The notes beneath the pieces were generated by a model, which made no database searches, was not told the origin of the DNA, and worked only from the letters and a program-made list of their open reading frames with translations. This document shows positions 6,157 through 12,091 of a DNA stretch of 12,091 bases, in pieces (positions within the stretch are counted from its first letter, which is position 1; every line of letters begins with the position of its first letter). A program made the translations under genes and the position numbers. The stretch lies in assembly GCA_041627475.1 (NCBI GenBank), contig JBFKQZ010000075.1, forward strand, positions 1 to 12,091, read 5' to 3'. The DNA is from JBFGFG01 sp041627475 (GTDB lineage: Bacteria > Actinomycetota > Nitriliruptoria > Nitriliruptorales > Nitriliruptoraceae).

Positions 6157-7527
6157 TCAGTCCACGTTCGCGAGGACCCCGATCAGCTCGGTGCCGAGGT
6201 CGGCGAGGACCCGGCCCTTCTCGAGCCAGACGACGTCGGACGTGTCCTGCTCCCCGCGTCCGCGGACGGACAGGACGACGACGCGGGCGTCGGGAGCCGC
6301 GCGGCGCACCTCGTCGAGCCCGTCGGTGCCGTCGCGGTCGGGCAGGTTCTGGTCCAGCAGGACGATCCGAGGCCGGCACGTTCGTAGTGCCCGCAGCCCG
6401 TCGGCGAACGTGCGCTCGTCCGCGATGATGCTGAAGACGGTCGAGGAGTTGCGCAGCGACGTGCGGATGAGGGCAGCCGTGTCGGGGTCGTCCTCGATCA
6501 TCGCGACCGAGATCGTCGGCTTCGGTGTGAGGTCCTGCGTCGACGTCGTGGGTGGCAGGAGGAGCTCCTGCGTCGGGTCGTCGGGGCCCGGGGGGACGTA
6601 GCGGCCACCGTGGGTCTCCGCGAGCGACGACGTCACGTCCATCGTGAACTGGGCGGCCGGGTCCATGTCGAGGTCCCGTCCGGCTGCGTCGACGCTGAGC
6701 CGGAACAGCGTGCCGTCCTCGGTCGTCGACACGGCCAGCTCCAGCGCACGGGGCCGCGGTCGGACCTGCAGTGCGACGGTGCACATGTTCAGCAGGCACT
6801 GCCGGGCTGCCGCGACGTCGACGGTCACGCTGTCGACCGACCACGCGCCGACGAGCGCGGCGTTCGCTGCAGCGAGGCTCGGGTCGAGCATGCGCCGCAA
6901 CCACGCGACCAGCACGGAGGTGGGCACCGTGCCCGCGCCGCCGGTGTCGAGCCGCACCCGCGCCTGCAGCGCCTGCAGTTCGTCGATCGCCCGCGTCGTG
7001 TGGCGGTGGATCGCCGCAGCGGCGCGCGCGACGCCCTCGGCGTCGAGCTCGTCCACGTGCGCGAGCAGCGTCGTGGCGTAGCCGTCGATGATCGACAGCG
7101 GCGTCCCGAGGTTGTGCCCGATGTCGTCCATCGCCGACCACGGCGCGACCTCGCCGGAGCGCTGGCTGTCCGGGCGGTCCTCCGGCCCCGCAGGTGCGAG
7201 CTGCACCGTGAACCGGTCACCGTCGCTGCCGTGCAGCACGCGCCGCACCGACCGCACGGCGAGCGTGGTCCGGCCCGAGGCCGTCGAGGCGGTCAGGGTG
7301 ACGGGCCGTTCCTGGGCGAGCGCCCCGGTGATGTCGGCGTCGACGAGGTCGTCGAGCACCGTGCCGACGGCGCTCTGCGGTCGCAGGTCCAGCAGGCGCG
7401 CTGCTGCGGCGTTCATCCGCAGGACGACGCCTGCCGCGTCCAGCTCGAGCGTGGGCGCGCTGGAGAACTCGAACAGGGCGTCGTAGTCCTCGTTCGGTGG
7501 TTCGCGCCGACTCGCCCGAGCCTGCAT
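6157..7527 (-). CDS. PAS / degenerate histidine-kinase / receiver hybrid protein
   Basis: A 456-residue soluble signalling protein with no membrane segments. Residues about 15-110 form a PAS-like domain (LELDAAGVVLRMNAAAARLL at 27-46). Residues 130-190 resemble a HisKA dimerisation helix with H138 in IGHNLGTPLSII, in place of the usual H-E/D-L-R-TPL. The region 200-325 sits where an ATPase domain belongs but lacks its hallmarks: the N-box position reads LLNMCTVAL (245-253) with V251 where the metal-binding Asn should be, and no DxGxG or GTGLGL loop is visible. A receiver follows at 337-452 with E345-D346-D347, phospho-acceptor D392 in LLDQNLPDRDG, S420 and K437. It may therefore be a pseudokinase or phosphorelay scaffold (inference). 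ATG 7527 follows a G-rich ribosome binding site; a much longer open frame upstream covers the transporter gene and is a shadow. Confidence 0.85.
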   Translation of the reverse strand: MQARASRREPPNEDYDALFEFSSAPTLELDAAGVVLRMNAAAARLLDLRPQSAVGTVLDDLVDADITGALAQERPVTLTASTASGRTTLAVRSVRRVLHGSDGDRFTVQLAPAGPEDRPDSQRSGEVAPWSAMDDIGHNLGTPLSIIDGYATTLLAHVDELDAEGVARAAAAIHRHTTRAIDELQALQARVRLDTGGAGTVPTSVLVAWLRRMLDPSLAAANAALVGAWSVDSVTVDVAAARQCLLNMCTVALQVRPRPRALELAVSTTEDGTLFRLSVDAAGRDLDMDPAAQFTMDVTSSLAETHGGRYVPPGPDDPTQELLLPPTTSTQDLTPKPTISVAMIEDDPDTAALIRTSLRNSSTVFSIIADERTFADGLRALRTCRPRIVLLDQNLPDRDGTDGLDEVRRAAPDARVVVLSVRGRGEQDTSDVVWLEKGRVLADLGTELIGVLANVD

Positions 7528-7553
7528 CCCGCCCCCCTCGCCGAGTGCCTCGC

Positions 7554-7559
7554 AACATA
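7554..7559 (-). promoter_or_regulatory. TATGTT -10-like element before the hybrid kinase-like gene
   Basis: On the minus strand TATGTT lies 26 nt upstream of the ATG at 7527, in the only A/T-rich spot of the 86-nt gap after the transporter gene. No -35 match is evident. It is the best promoter candidate for this gene. Confidence 0.28.
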
Positions 7560-7613
7560 GACAGATCGGACACGTTCCACACGCGGGGCGGGCAGGCCGT
7601 CCCTGCCACCGGG

Positions 7614-8501
7614 TCAGGTGACGAGCGCGGCCACGACCGGGAGGGTCACCAGCGCCACGAGGATCCCGCCGCCGGTCAGGGCCGTGGCCAGGCGCTCGTC
7701 GAGCCCCGCGTCGATCGCCAGGATCCCCGCGGTCACCATCGGCGGCATGGCTGCCTCCAGCAACGAGGTGTCCCACACGAGCCCGTCGGCGCCGAGCGCC
7801 GTCGCGACGCCGGCCACGGCGGCCGGGGCGACCAGCATCCGCAGGCCGAGTCCGACGGCCACGGTCGGCAGCGCGTCGAGGGCCGGGACCCGCAGCCGCA
7901 GCCCGATGGAGAGCATCGTCAGCGGCACCAGCATGGCGCCGAGCAGCTCGGCGACGTCGGCGACCGGTCCTGGCAGGCCGGTGACACGTGCGACCCCGGC
8001 GGCCACGAGGGCGACGAACGGCGGGAACGTGAGGACGCGCCTGGTCACGCTCGCGACGGTCGGCGCGGCCCCGTGACCCCAGCGGGCCGCGACGAACGTG
8101 CCCCAGGTCGCCAGCGCGAGGAAGGTGCCGAGCTGGTCGTAGACGATGGCCGGGCCGAGGTGGTCGGTGCCCAGCAGCGCCTCGACGGCGGGGAAGCCGA
8201 GGAAGCTCGTGTTGCCGAGCGGCACGCACAACAGCATCGTGCCCGTCACGACCGGGGACCAGCGCAGCAGCCGGGCGAGCACCGCGACGAGCACGACGAG
8301 CAGGGCGAGCGTCCCCCAGGCAACCGCGATCGGGACGGCGGTCGCGGCGCTGATCTCCAGCTCCGGCACCCGTGCCAGGACCAGGCCCGGCAGGGCGAGC
8401 ACGATCACGAGCCGGTCCAGCACCGCGGCCGTGCCGTCGGGGAGCACGCGCGTGCGTGCGGCGATGACGCCGCACGCGAGCAGGCCGAGGACGGGCAGCA
8501 C
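7614..8501 (-). CDS. AEC-family (auxin efflux carrier-like) transporter
   Basis: A 295-residue integral membrane protein of about ten helices in two five-helix halves, typical of bacterial AEC/membrane-transport family members (about 300-320 aa). The N-terminus matches the family style: LLACGVIAARTRVLPD (7-22), then LVIVLALPGLVL (31-42). The discontinuous helix region CVPLGNTSFLGFPAVEALLG (92-111) corresponds to the conserved P-N-x-G-F-x-G-x-P motif. The second half includes AELLGAMLVPLTMLSIGLRLR (184-204) and EAAMPPMVTAGILA (249-262). Bacterial members export or take up organic acids such as malate and other carboxylates; the substrate here is unknown. Nearby mdh makes an organic acid tempting but unproven. 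The GTG start follows the methyltransferase stop immediately (TGAGTG) with no clear ribosome binding site, so translation is likely coupled. Confidence 0.9.
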   Translation of the reverse strand: MLPVLGLLACGVIAARTRVLPDGTAAVLDRLVIVLALPGLVLARVPELEISAATAVPIAVAWGTLALLVVLVAVLARLLRWSPVVTGTMLLCVPLGNTSFLGFPAVEALLGTDHLGPAIVYDQLGTFLALATWGTFVAARWGHGAAPTVASVTRRVLTFPPFVALVAAGVARVTGLPGPVADVAELLGAMLVPLTMLSIGLRLRVPALDALPTVAVGLGLRMLVAPAAVAGVATALGADGLVWDTSLLEAAMPPMVTAGILAIDAGLDERLATALTGGGILVALVTLPVVAALVT

Positions 8502-9119
8502 TCAGCGCACCGCGGTGCCGACGGTGACCCGGCCCATGCGGGAGACCCCCGGGACGGTGACGTGGTGGAGGTCGGCGACGTCGAACCGCCGTGCCAGCAG
8601 CTCCCGCGGCTCGCGGTGGAGGTTGCAGCCGCCCGACACGGTGCGCCAGACCGGGTTCACGACCTGCTGGACCCGGGCACCGACCGGGTGCTGGCTCGCC
8701 CCGTGCTCGAGGACCCGCACCGTCCCACCCGGTCGCACGACGCGGTGCAGCTCGTCCACGGCGTCGGCCGGGGCCCGCACCGAGCACAGCACGAGCGACA
8801 GGACTGCGTGGTCGACCGCACCGTCGTCGAGGGGCAGGTCCTCGGCGAAGCCGCGGACGATCTCCGTCACGGGCTGGAGTCGCGGAGGGACCGCTCCCTC
8901 GAGCTGCTCACGCATCGGACCCGACGGCTCCACGAGGACCAGCCGCTGGACCGCGTCGGGCAGGTGGGGCAGGTCGGCGCCGGTCCCGGCACCGACGACG
9001 ACGACGGTGCCGCTGACCCCCCGCAGCAGGTCGGCACGGACGGCGCCGAGTCCACGCCGCTCCACACCGGCGAGGAGCGGGTCGTAGAGCCGGGCCAGCA
9101 GACGGTCGAGCACGGACAC
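8502..9119 (-). CDS. Class I SAM-dependent methyltransferase
   Basis: A 205-residue soluble methyltransferase of the Methyltransf_11/UbiE-like type. Motif I is VVVVGAGTGADLP (39-51), followed by the acidic end of strand 2, LVLVEPS (60-66, E64, probably binding the SAM ribose). FAEDLPLDDGAVDHAVLSLVLCSV (91-114) is the motif II/post-II region, and LHRVVRPGGTVRVLEHG (124-140) is motif III. The C-terminal part, with NPVWRTVSGGCNLHREP (155-171), resembles the METTL7-like branch, in which the substrate is a small molecule, lipid or thiol; the actual substrate is unknown. The start is GTG 9119, or GTG 9113, which has GAGGTG 3 nt before it; the difference is two residues. It is divergent from mdh (75-nt gap) and abuts the transporter gene, so the two form a small operon. 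Confidence 0.88.
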   Translation of the reverse strand: MSVLDRLLARLYDPLLAGVERRGLGAVRADLLRGVSGTVVVVGAGTGADLPHLPDAVQRLVLVEPSGPMREQLEGAVPPRLQPVTEIVRGFAEDLPLDDGAVDHAVLSLVLCSVRAPADAVDELHRVVRPGGTVRVLEHGASQHPVGARVQQVVNPVWRTVSGGCNLHREPRELLARRFDVADLHHVTVPGVSRMGRVTVGTAVR

Positions 9120-9150
9120 CTCGGGCAGACGGCGCGTCGTGCCCCGACAG

Positions 9151-9156
9151 TAGGCT
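9151..9156 (+). promoter_or_regulatory. TAGGCT -10-like element upstream of mdh
   Basis: TAGGCT ends 38 nt before the mdh GTG in the 75-nt divergent region shared with the methyltransferase gene. It is the fourth copy of this hexamer placed ahead of a plus-strand start in the window. No -35 match is obvious. Confidence 0.42.
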
Positions 9157-9194
9157 CGACAACCGACGAACCGCACCCGACCACGAGGTTCCCC

Positions 9195-10181
9195 GTGACC
9201 ACCCCCGTCCGCGTCGCCGTGACCGGCGCTGCCGGCCAGATCGGCTACGCCCTGCTGTTCCGCATCGCCTCCGGTGCGATGTTCGGCCCCGACCAGCCGG
9301 TCGCGCTCAACCTCCTCGAGATCCCGCCCGCGCTGGACGCGCTCAAGGGTGTCGTCATGGAGCTGCGCGACTGCGCCTTCCCCCTGCTGACCGACGTGGT
9401 CCAGACCGCGGACGCCGCGGAGGGCTTCAAGGACGTCAACGTCGCATGCCTCGTCGGCGCCAAGCCACGTGGTCCGGGCATGGAGCGTGCCGACCTGCTG
9501 AAGGACAACGGTGGGATCTTCAAGCCGCAGGGCGAGGCGATCGCCGCGAACGCCGCGGACGACGTCAAGGTCGCCGTGGTCGGCAACCCGGCGAACACGA
9601 ACGCGCTGATCGCGGCCGCGAACGCCGCCGGCGTCCCGGCCGACCGCTTCACCGCGATGGTCCGCCTCGACGAGAACCGTGCGAAGTCGCAGCTCGCCGA
9701 CGCTGCCGGCGTCCCGGTCAGCGAGGTCCGCAACCTCGCCGTCTGGGGCAACCACAGCCCGACGATGTTCCCCAACTTCGAGGCCGCGACGATCGCCGGC
9801 AAGCCCGCGACCGAGGTCCTCGGCCGCGACTACCTCGAGGGTGAGTTCCTGACGACCGTGCAGCAGCGCGGCAAGGCCATCATCGACGCCCGCGGCGCCT
9901 CGTCGGCTGCCTCGGCGGCCAACGCGCTGGTCGACCACGTCCGCAACTGGGCCGGCGGCGACGCCACGGCCGAGGGCGAGTACGTCTCGATGGCCGTGCC
10001 GTCCGACGGCTCGTACGGCGTGCCCGAGGGCCTGGTCTTCGGGTTCCCGGTCGCGACCGACGGTGCCGGCAACTACGAGATCGTCCAGGGCCTGGAGATC
10101 TCGGACTACGCGCAGGCGAAGCTCGACACCACCATCGCCGAGCTCGAGGGCGAGCGCGAAGCGGTCAGCGACCTGCTCTGA
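9195..10181 (+). CDS. mdh: NAD-dependent malate dehydrogenase
   Basis: Cytosolic TCA-cycle enzyme interconverting malate and oxaloacetate. The 328 residues match the actinobacterial/cytosolic-type family. Seen: nucleotide-binding loop TGAAGQIG (10-17), the acidic residue E42 at the end of strand 2 that favours NAD, substrate-loop arginines R92 and R98 (AKPRGPGMERADLL), VVGNPANTN (128-136) with N131, LDENRAKSQLA (158-168) with D159 and R162, and GNHSPTMFPN (185-194) with catalytic H187. The GTG start has GAGG 6 nt upstream; the open frame extending far upstream crosses the divergent methyltransferase gene and is not coding. The 3' end overlaps the convergent mini-receiver gene by 17 nt. Confidence 0.98.
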   Translation: MTTPVRVAVTGAAGQIGYALLFRIASGAMFGPDQPVALNLLEIPPALDALKGVVMELRDCAFPLLTDVVQTADAAEGFKDVNVACLVGAKPRGPGMERADLLKDNGGIFKPQGEAIAANAADDVKVAVVGNPANTNALIAAANAAGVPADRFTAMVRLDENRAKSQLADAAGVPVSEVRNLAVWGNHSPTMFPNFEAATIAGKPATEVLGRDYLEGEFLTTVQQRGKAIIDARGASSAASAANALVDHVRNWAGGDATAEGEYVSMAVPSDGSYGVPEGLVFGFPVATDGAGNYEIVQGLEISDYAQAKLDTTIAELEGEREAVSDLL

Positions 10182-10506
10182 ACCGGCGCGTGCGGCCCTG
10201 ACCGGCCGCCGTCGGCGCGCCCCGGCCCGCGGGGTGCGCCGAGCCACCCACCTCGACCACGACGTCGCCCGCGACCAGCTGCAGGGTCGCGAGGGCGGCG
10301 TCGCGGTCGTCCTCGCCCGTGAACAGGCTCGTGTCGAGCAGCACCACGACCGGGTGCAGCCCACGCACGAGCATGTCGAGCGCGGCGCGGAACGTGCGGA
10401 AGTGCAGGACGCGGTACTCCCGGCCCTCGAGGAGCGCCTGGAGGCGCTCGCCGTTGCCGATGTCGCTGACGACGACGGCCGTCGGTGGGGTGGTTGCGTG
10501 CTCCAT
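10165..10506 (-). CDS. Small receiver-like protein, tandem paralogue 1
   Basis: A 113-residue protein resembling a stripped response-regulator receiver. Residues 8-14 (PTAVVVS) look like strand 1 and VVVLLDTSLF (53-62) like strand 3, with D58 in the phospho-acceptor position. The strand-1 acid pair is reduced to D15, the Thr/Ser position reads VVVEVG (82-87), and no conserved lysine follows. The C-terminal 20 residues are low-complexity, Gly/Arg/Ala-rich. Residues 32-87 align without gaps or nearly so with the next gene's product (31-87), including RAALD and VLLD, showing duplication. ATG 10506 has GGAGG 6 nt upstream and gives an N-terminus equal in length to the paralogue; the in-frame ATG at 10560, abutting the upstream stop, is less likely. 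Its 3' end overlaps mdh. Function unknown; phosphorylation is doubtful. Confidence 0.75.
   Translation of the reverse strand: MEHATTPPTAVVVSDIGNGERLQALLEGREYRVLHFRTFRAALDMLVRGLHPVVVLLDTSLFTGEDDRDAALATLQLVAGDVVVEVGGSAHPAGRGAPTAAGQGRTRRFRAGR
10212..10242. terminator. 12-bp hairpin downstream of mdh
   Basis: Positions 10212-10223 pair with 10231-10242 (12 pairs including one G-T), with a 7-nt loop, 30 nt after the mdh stop. No T-run. It is a strong candidate terminator for mdh although it lies inside the 3' coding part of the convergent mini-receiver gene, whose Gly/Arg-rich C-terminus it encodes. Confidence 0.55.
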
Positions 10507-10550
10507 GTCGGACCTCCGCCCACAGGATCGGCACGTCGCGGTCGCGACCG

Positions 10551-10560
10551 TGTGGGACAT
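10551..10560 (-). repeat. 10-mer ATGTCCCACA, copy upstream of paralogue 1
   Basis: On the minus strand ATGTCCCACA begins directly after the stop codon of paralogue 2 and lies 44-53 nt upstream of the paralogue 1 start. An identical 10-mer lies at 10966-10975, a similar distance upstream of paralogue 2. This suggests that the upstream region was duplicated with the gene or that the site is shared. Confidence 0.55.
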
Positions 10561-10914
10561 TCAGCCCGTGCGCAGCTCGAACCACTCGTGGGCCTCGACG
10601 CTGTTGCCCCGCAGCCGGTCGGCGAGGGACTCGCCGCTGTAGGCGAGGTGCTCGCCGACCTCCAGCACGACCGCGCTCGGCGCGATCACCCGGAGCCGCT
10701 CGGCGGTCGCCGTGGCCTCGTCGGCGTCCTCGAAGAGCGCGACGTCGAGCAGCACCAGTGCCGGTCGCTCGCCACGCAGGACGAGGTCCAGGGCGGCCCG
10801 GCTGGTCGCCACCCGCAGGACGCGCTGGACGGAGTTGCCGAGCAGCGACTCGAGCAGGAAGCCGTGGGCGTCGTCCCGGCAGACGATGATGGCGGTGCGT
10901 CGGGTGTCGTCCAT
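10561..10914 (-). CDS. Small receiver-like protein, tandem paralogue 2
   Basis: A 117-residue receiver-like protein. Strand 1 reads TAIIVCRDDAHG (7-18), so an acid pair D14-D15 is present but displaced by one residue from the usual position. PALVLLDVALFED (51-63) supplies the phospho-acceptor position D57, the usual Thr/Ser is replaced in AVVLEVG (81-87), and no clear conserved lysine follows. The C-terminal helix (about 94-113, EAHEWFELRTG at the end) is more normal than in paralogue 1. ATG 10914 has GAGGTG close upstream. It lies 69 nt downstream of cydB in the same direction, with a near-perfect palindrome in the gap, and its stop is 54 nt before the paralogue's start. Other possibilities are an anti-sigma- or ANTAR-like adaptor, but no such motif is visible. 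Confidence 0.78.
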   Translation of the reverse strand: MDDTRRTAIIVCRDDAHGFLLESLLGNSVQRVLRVATSRAALDLVLRGERPALVLLDVALFEDADEATATAERLRVIAPSAVVLEVGEHLAYSGESLADRLRGNSVEAHEWFELRTG

Positions 10915-10924
10915 CTCACCTCGT

Positions 10925-10946
10925 CCAACGATGGCTCCATCGTGGG
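10925..10946. promoter_or_regulatory. Near-perfect palindrome between cydB and paralogue 2
   Basis: ACGATGG (10928-10934) and CCATCGT (10937-10943) form a perfect 7-bp dyad with a 2-nt centre; beyond one mismatch, two further C-G pairs extend it to 22 bp. It ends about 13 nt before the ATG of paralogue 2, just upstream of its ribosome binding site. It could be an operator, or an RNA hairpin affecting cydAB termination or translation of the next gene. The 2-nt centre favours a protein-binding site over a terminator. Confidence 0.45.
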
Positions 10947-10965
10947 TGGCGACCCCACCGCTGTC

Positions 10966-10975
10966 TGTGGGACAT
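10966..10975 (-). repeat. 10-mer ATGTCCCACA, copy upstream of paralogue 2
   Basis: The second exact copy of the 10-mer at 10551-10560, located 52-61 nt upstream of the paralogue 2 ATG and within the 69-nt cydB-paralogue gap. Confidence 0.55.
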
Positions 10976-10983
10976 CTGTCACG

Positions 10984-12006
10984 TCAGGGGCCGTGGCCGC
11001 CGACCCGCGTGTCGCTGAGGACGCCGCGTTCGACGAGCACGAGCAGCGCCACGAGTGCCGGGCCCACCACGACGACGGCGAGTCCGAACCCGACCAGCAG
11101 CGCCCACAGCGTCGGCGTCGCGCCGGCGGCCTCGCCGAGTCGCACCGTGTCCACGTGCAGCCACGGGTACTGGGCGACCCCCCAGCCGACGACCACCGCG
11201 GCGACGGACGCGGCCGCGGCGTACCGGGCCCGTCCGAGCTCGTTGCGCAGCAGCAGGACGATCGTGGTGATCCCGCCGACGGCGGACAGGAGCACCAGCG
11301 GCAGACCCCTGCCCGTGAGTCCGGCGGTCAGCGTGGGCGCGTCGGCCGCGAGCACCGCGATGCCGCCCAGCGCGACCGGGCCGGTGACCACGGCCGTCCC
11401 GAGCGCGCGACGACGCATCGCGGCGGCGACGTCGTCACGTCCCGCCCGTGCCGCGTCGTGGGTGAGGAGCACGGCGGCGAGGAAGGCCGTGACCAGCACG
11501 GCCAGGACCCCGCCCAGCAGCGAGGTGGGGCCGGTCCACGACGCCCAGCGATCGCCCGCGCCCTGCGCCGGCACGCGGCCCGAGGCGACGGCGCCGGCGA
11601 TCGTGCCGAGGAAGAACGGTGTGATGATCGACGAGGTCGAGAACGCGACGCCGTAGACCCGTGCCCACCGGAACGAGGTCGCGTACTTGCGGAAGGCGAA
11701 CCCGGCACCCCGCAGGACGATCCCGATCCCCACGAACAGCCACGGCACCGCGAGCGTGCGCATCATCGCCCCGAAGGCCGTCGGGAAGCCGGTCCACAGC
11801 ACCACGAGGACGAAGATCAGCCAGACGTGGTTGGCCTCCCACACGGGCCCGATCGACTCGTCGATCTGGCGGCGGAGGCGGCCGGCGCGGGCATCCGTCC
11901 CGGCCGTCAGGTCCCACAGGCCCGTGCCGAAGTCGGCGCCCCCGAACACCGCGTACAGCACGACGCCCGAGAACAGGACCGCCGCCACGCCGTCGACGAC
12001 GCTCAT
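10984..12006 (-). CDS. cydB: Cytochrome bd ubiquinol oxidase subunit II
   Basis: Integral membrane subunit of the high-affinity cytochrome bd quinol oxidase, which works with CydA to reduce oxygen without pumping protons. The 340-residue protein has about eight to nine membrane helices. Seen: YAVFGGADFGTGLWDL (18-33), the conserved IGPVWEANHVWLIF (52-65), WTGFPTAFGAMM (71-82), AFRKYATSFRWARVYGVAFSTSSIITPFFLG (104-134), and WGVAQYPWLHVD (275-286) near the C-terminus. ATG 12006 overlaps the stop of the upstream partial gene by 4 nt (ATGA) and has a G-rich stretch upstream; the longer in-frame GTG start at 12069 would run into cydA. The chain is intact. Low-oxygen expression is usual for the family, but no Fnr- or Rex-like site can be judged here because the operon's promoter is outside the window. 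Confidence 0.96.
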   Translation of the reverse strand: MSVVDGVAAVLFSGVVLYAVFGGADFGTGLWDLTAGTDARAGRLRRQIDESIGPVWEANHVWLIFVLVVLWTGFPTAFGAMMRTLAVPWLFVGIGIVLRGAGFAFRKYATSFRWARVYGVAFSTSSIITPFFLGTIAGAVASGRVPAQGAGDRWASWTGPTSLLGGVLAVLVTAFLAAVLLTHDAARAGRDDVAAAMRRRALGTAVVTGPVALGGIAVLAADAPTLTAGLTGRGLPLVLLSAVGGITTIVLLLRNELGRARYAAAASVAAVVVGWGVAQYPWLHVDTVRLGEAAGATPTLWALLVGFGLAVVVVGPALVALLVLVERGVLSDTRVGGHGP

Positions 12007-12091
12007 GCGCGCCCCCCGACGGTCGTGTCCTCGCCGTAGACCGGCCCCGGGTCCTCGCCGTCGCGCCACCGTCGGCTCATGCCGCGCAGCA
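12003..12091 (-). CDS. cydA: Cytochrome bd oxidase subunit I, C-terminal fragment (partial)
   Basis: Only the last 28 codons are inside the window. The frame reads LRGMSRRWRDGEDPGPVYGE and a few more residues, ending at a TGA that overlaps the cydB ATG. A positively charged segment after the last helix, leading to a P-V-Y-G tail, is what the CydA C-terminus usually looks like in actinobacteria. Together with the invariant cydA-cydB order this identifies the fragment. The rest of the gene lies beyond the right edge. Confidence 0.75.
   Translation of the reverse strand, partial: LRGMSRRWRDGEDPGPVYGEDTTVGGRA

Noticed and set aside
7497..9194. Upstream extension of the mdh frame by 566 codons
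   Set aside because: The extension is antisense to the transporter and methyltransferase genes and has biased, domain-free composition; mdh starts at GTG 9195 with a ribosome binding site.
9120..10523. Upstream extension of the methyltransferase frame across mdh
   Set aside because: It is antisense to mdh. The protein resembles a methyltransferase only from residue 469 of that frame onward.
10507..10560. ATG at 10560 as start of paralogue 1, abutting the stop of paralogue 2
   Set aside because: The ATG at 10506 has an excellent GGAGG site and matches the N-terminus of the paralogue; the extra 18 residues have no counterpart.
1..12091. Mobile element, CRISPR array or prophage
   Set aside because: No transposase or integrase frame, no regularly spaced direct repeats, and uniform codon use across housekeeping genes.

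Overview
The window is very GC-rich, uses GTG starts heavily and has strong G/C third-position bias. With the actinobacterial-type FolD, PurH, malate dehydrogenase and CydB sequences it suggests a high-GC actinobacterium, probably a member of the Micrococcales close to Cellulomonas (inference from sequence style; no search was possible). It carries ordinary chromosome with a scattered set of unusual signalling genes. I see no tRNA, rRNA, CRISPR array, insertion sequence or phage gene.

Layout, left to right. 1-1100: a hairpin, a secreted acidic repeat protein (minus), a divergent regulatory region with CTCAGG direct repeats, and a small soluble protein (plus). 1095-1622: a four-helix membrane protein (minus). 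1713-4409: purN, a DUF456-type membrane protein overlapping it by 4 nt, and purH. 4410-4640: an intergenic stretch with a hairpin after purH, an AT-rich palindrome and a second very stable hairpin. 4640-6153: an XRE-helix-turn-helix/receiver fusion overlapping folD by 4 nt. 6157-7527: a PAS/histidine-kinase-like/receiver hybrid (minus), ending 3 nt from folD. 7614-9119: an AEC-family transporter and a class I methyltransferase (minus, directly abutting). 9195-10181: malate dehydrogenase (plus). 10165-10914: two small tandem receiver-like paralogues (minus). 10984-12091: cydB and the last codons of cydA (minus).

How the genes fit together. PurN and PurH both consume 10-formyl-tetrahydrofolate, and FolD supplies it, so 1.7-6.2 kb is a purine/one-carbon block. 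Mdh and cytochrome bd oxidase belong to central carbon metabolism and respiration. Four proteins with receiver or receiver-like domains occur within about 6.3 kb: XRE-REC, the hybrid with a kinase-like region lacking recognisable ATP-binding motifs, and the two mini-receivers without most phosphorylation-pocket residues. No conventional sensor kinase/regulator operon is present. This dispersed set is the most unusual content of the window.

Transcription signals: a TAGGCT hexamer lies 25-42 nt upstream of four plus-strand starts (small protein, purN, purH, mdh) and looks like a recurrent -10 element. Hairpins mark the ends of the secreted-protein gene, purH and mdh, but none has a T-run.
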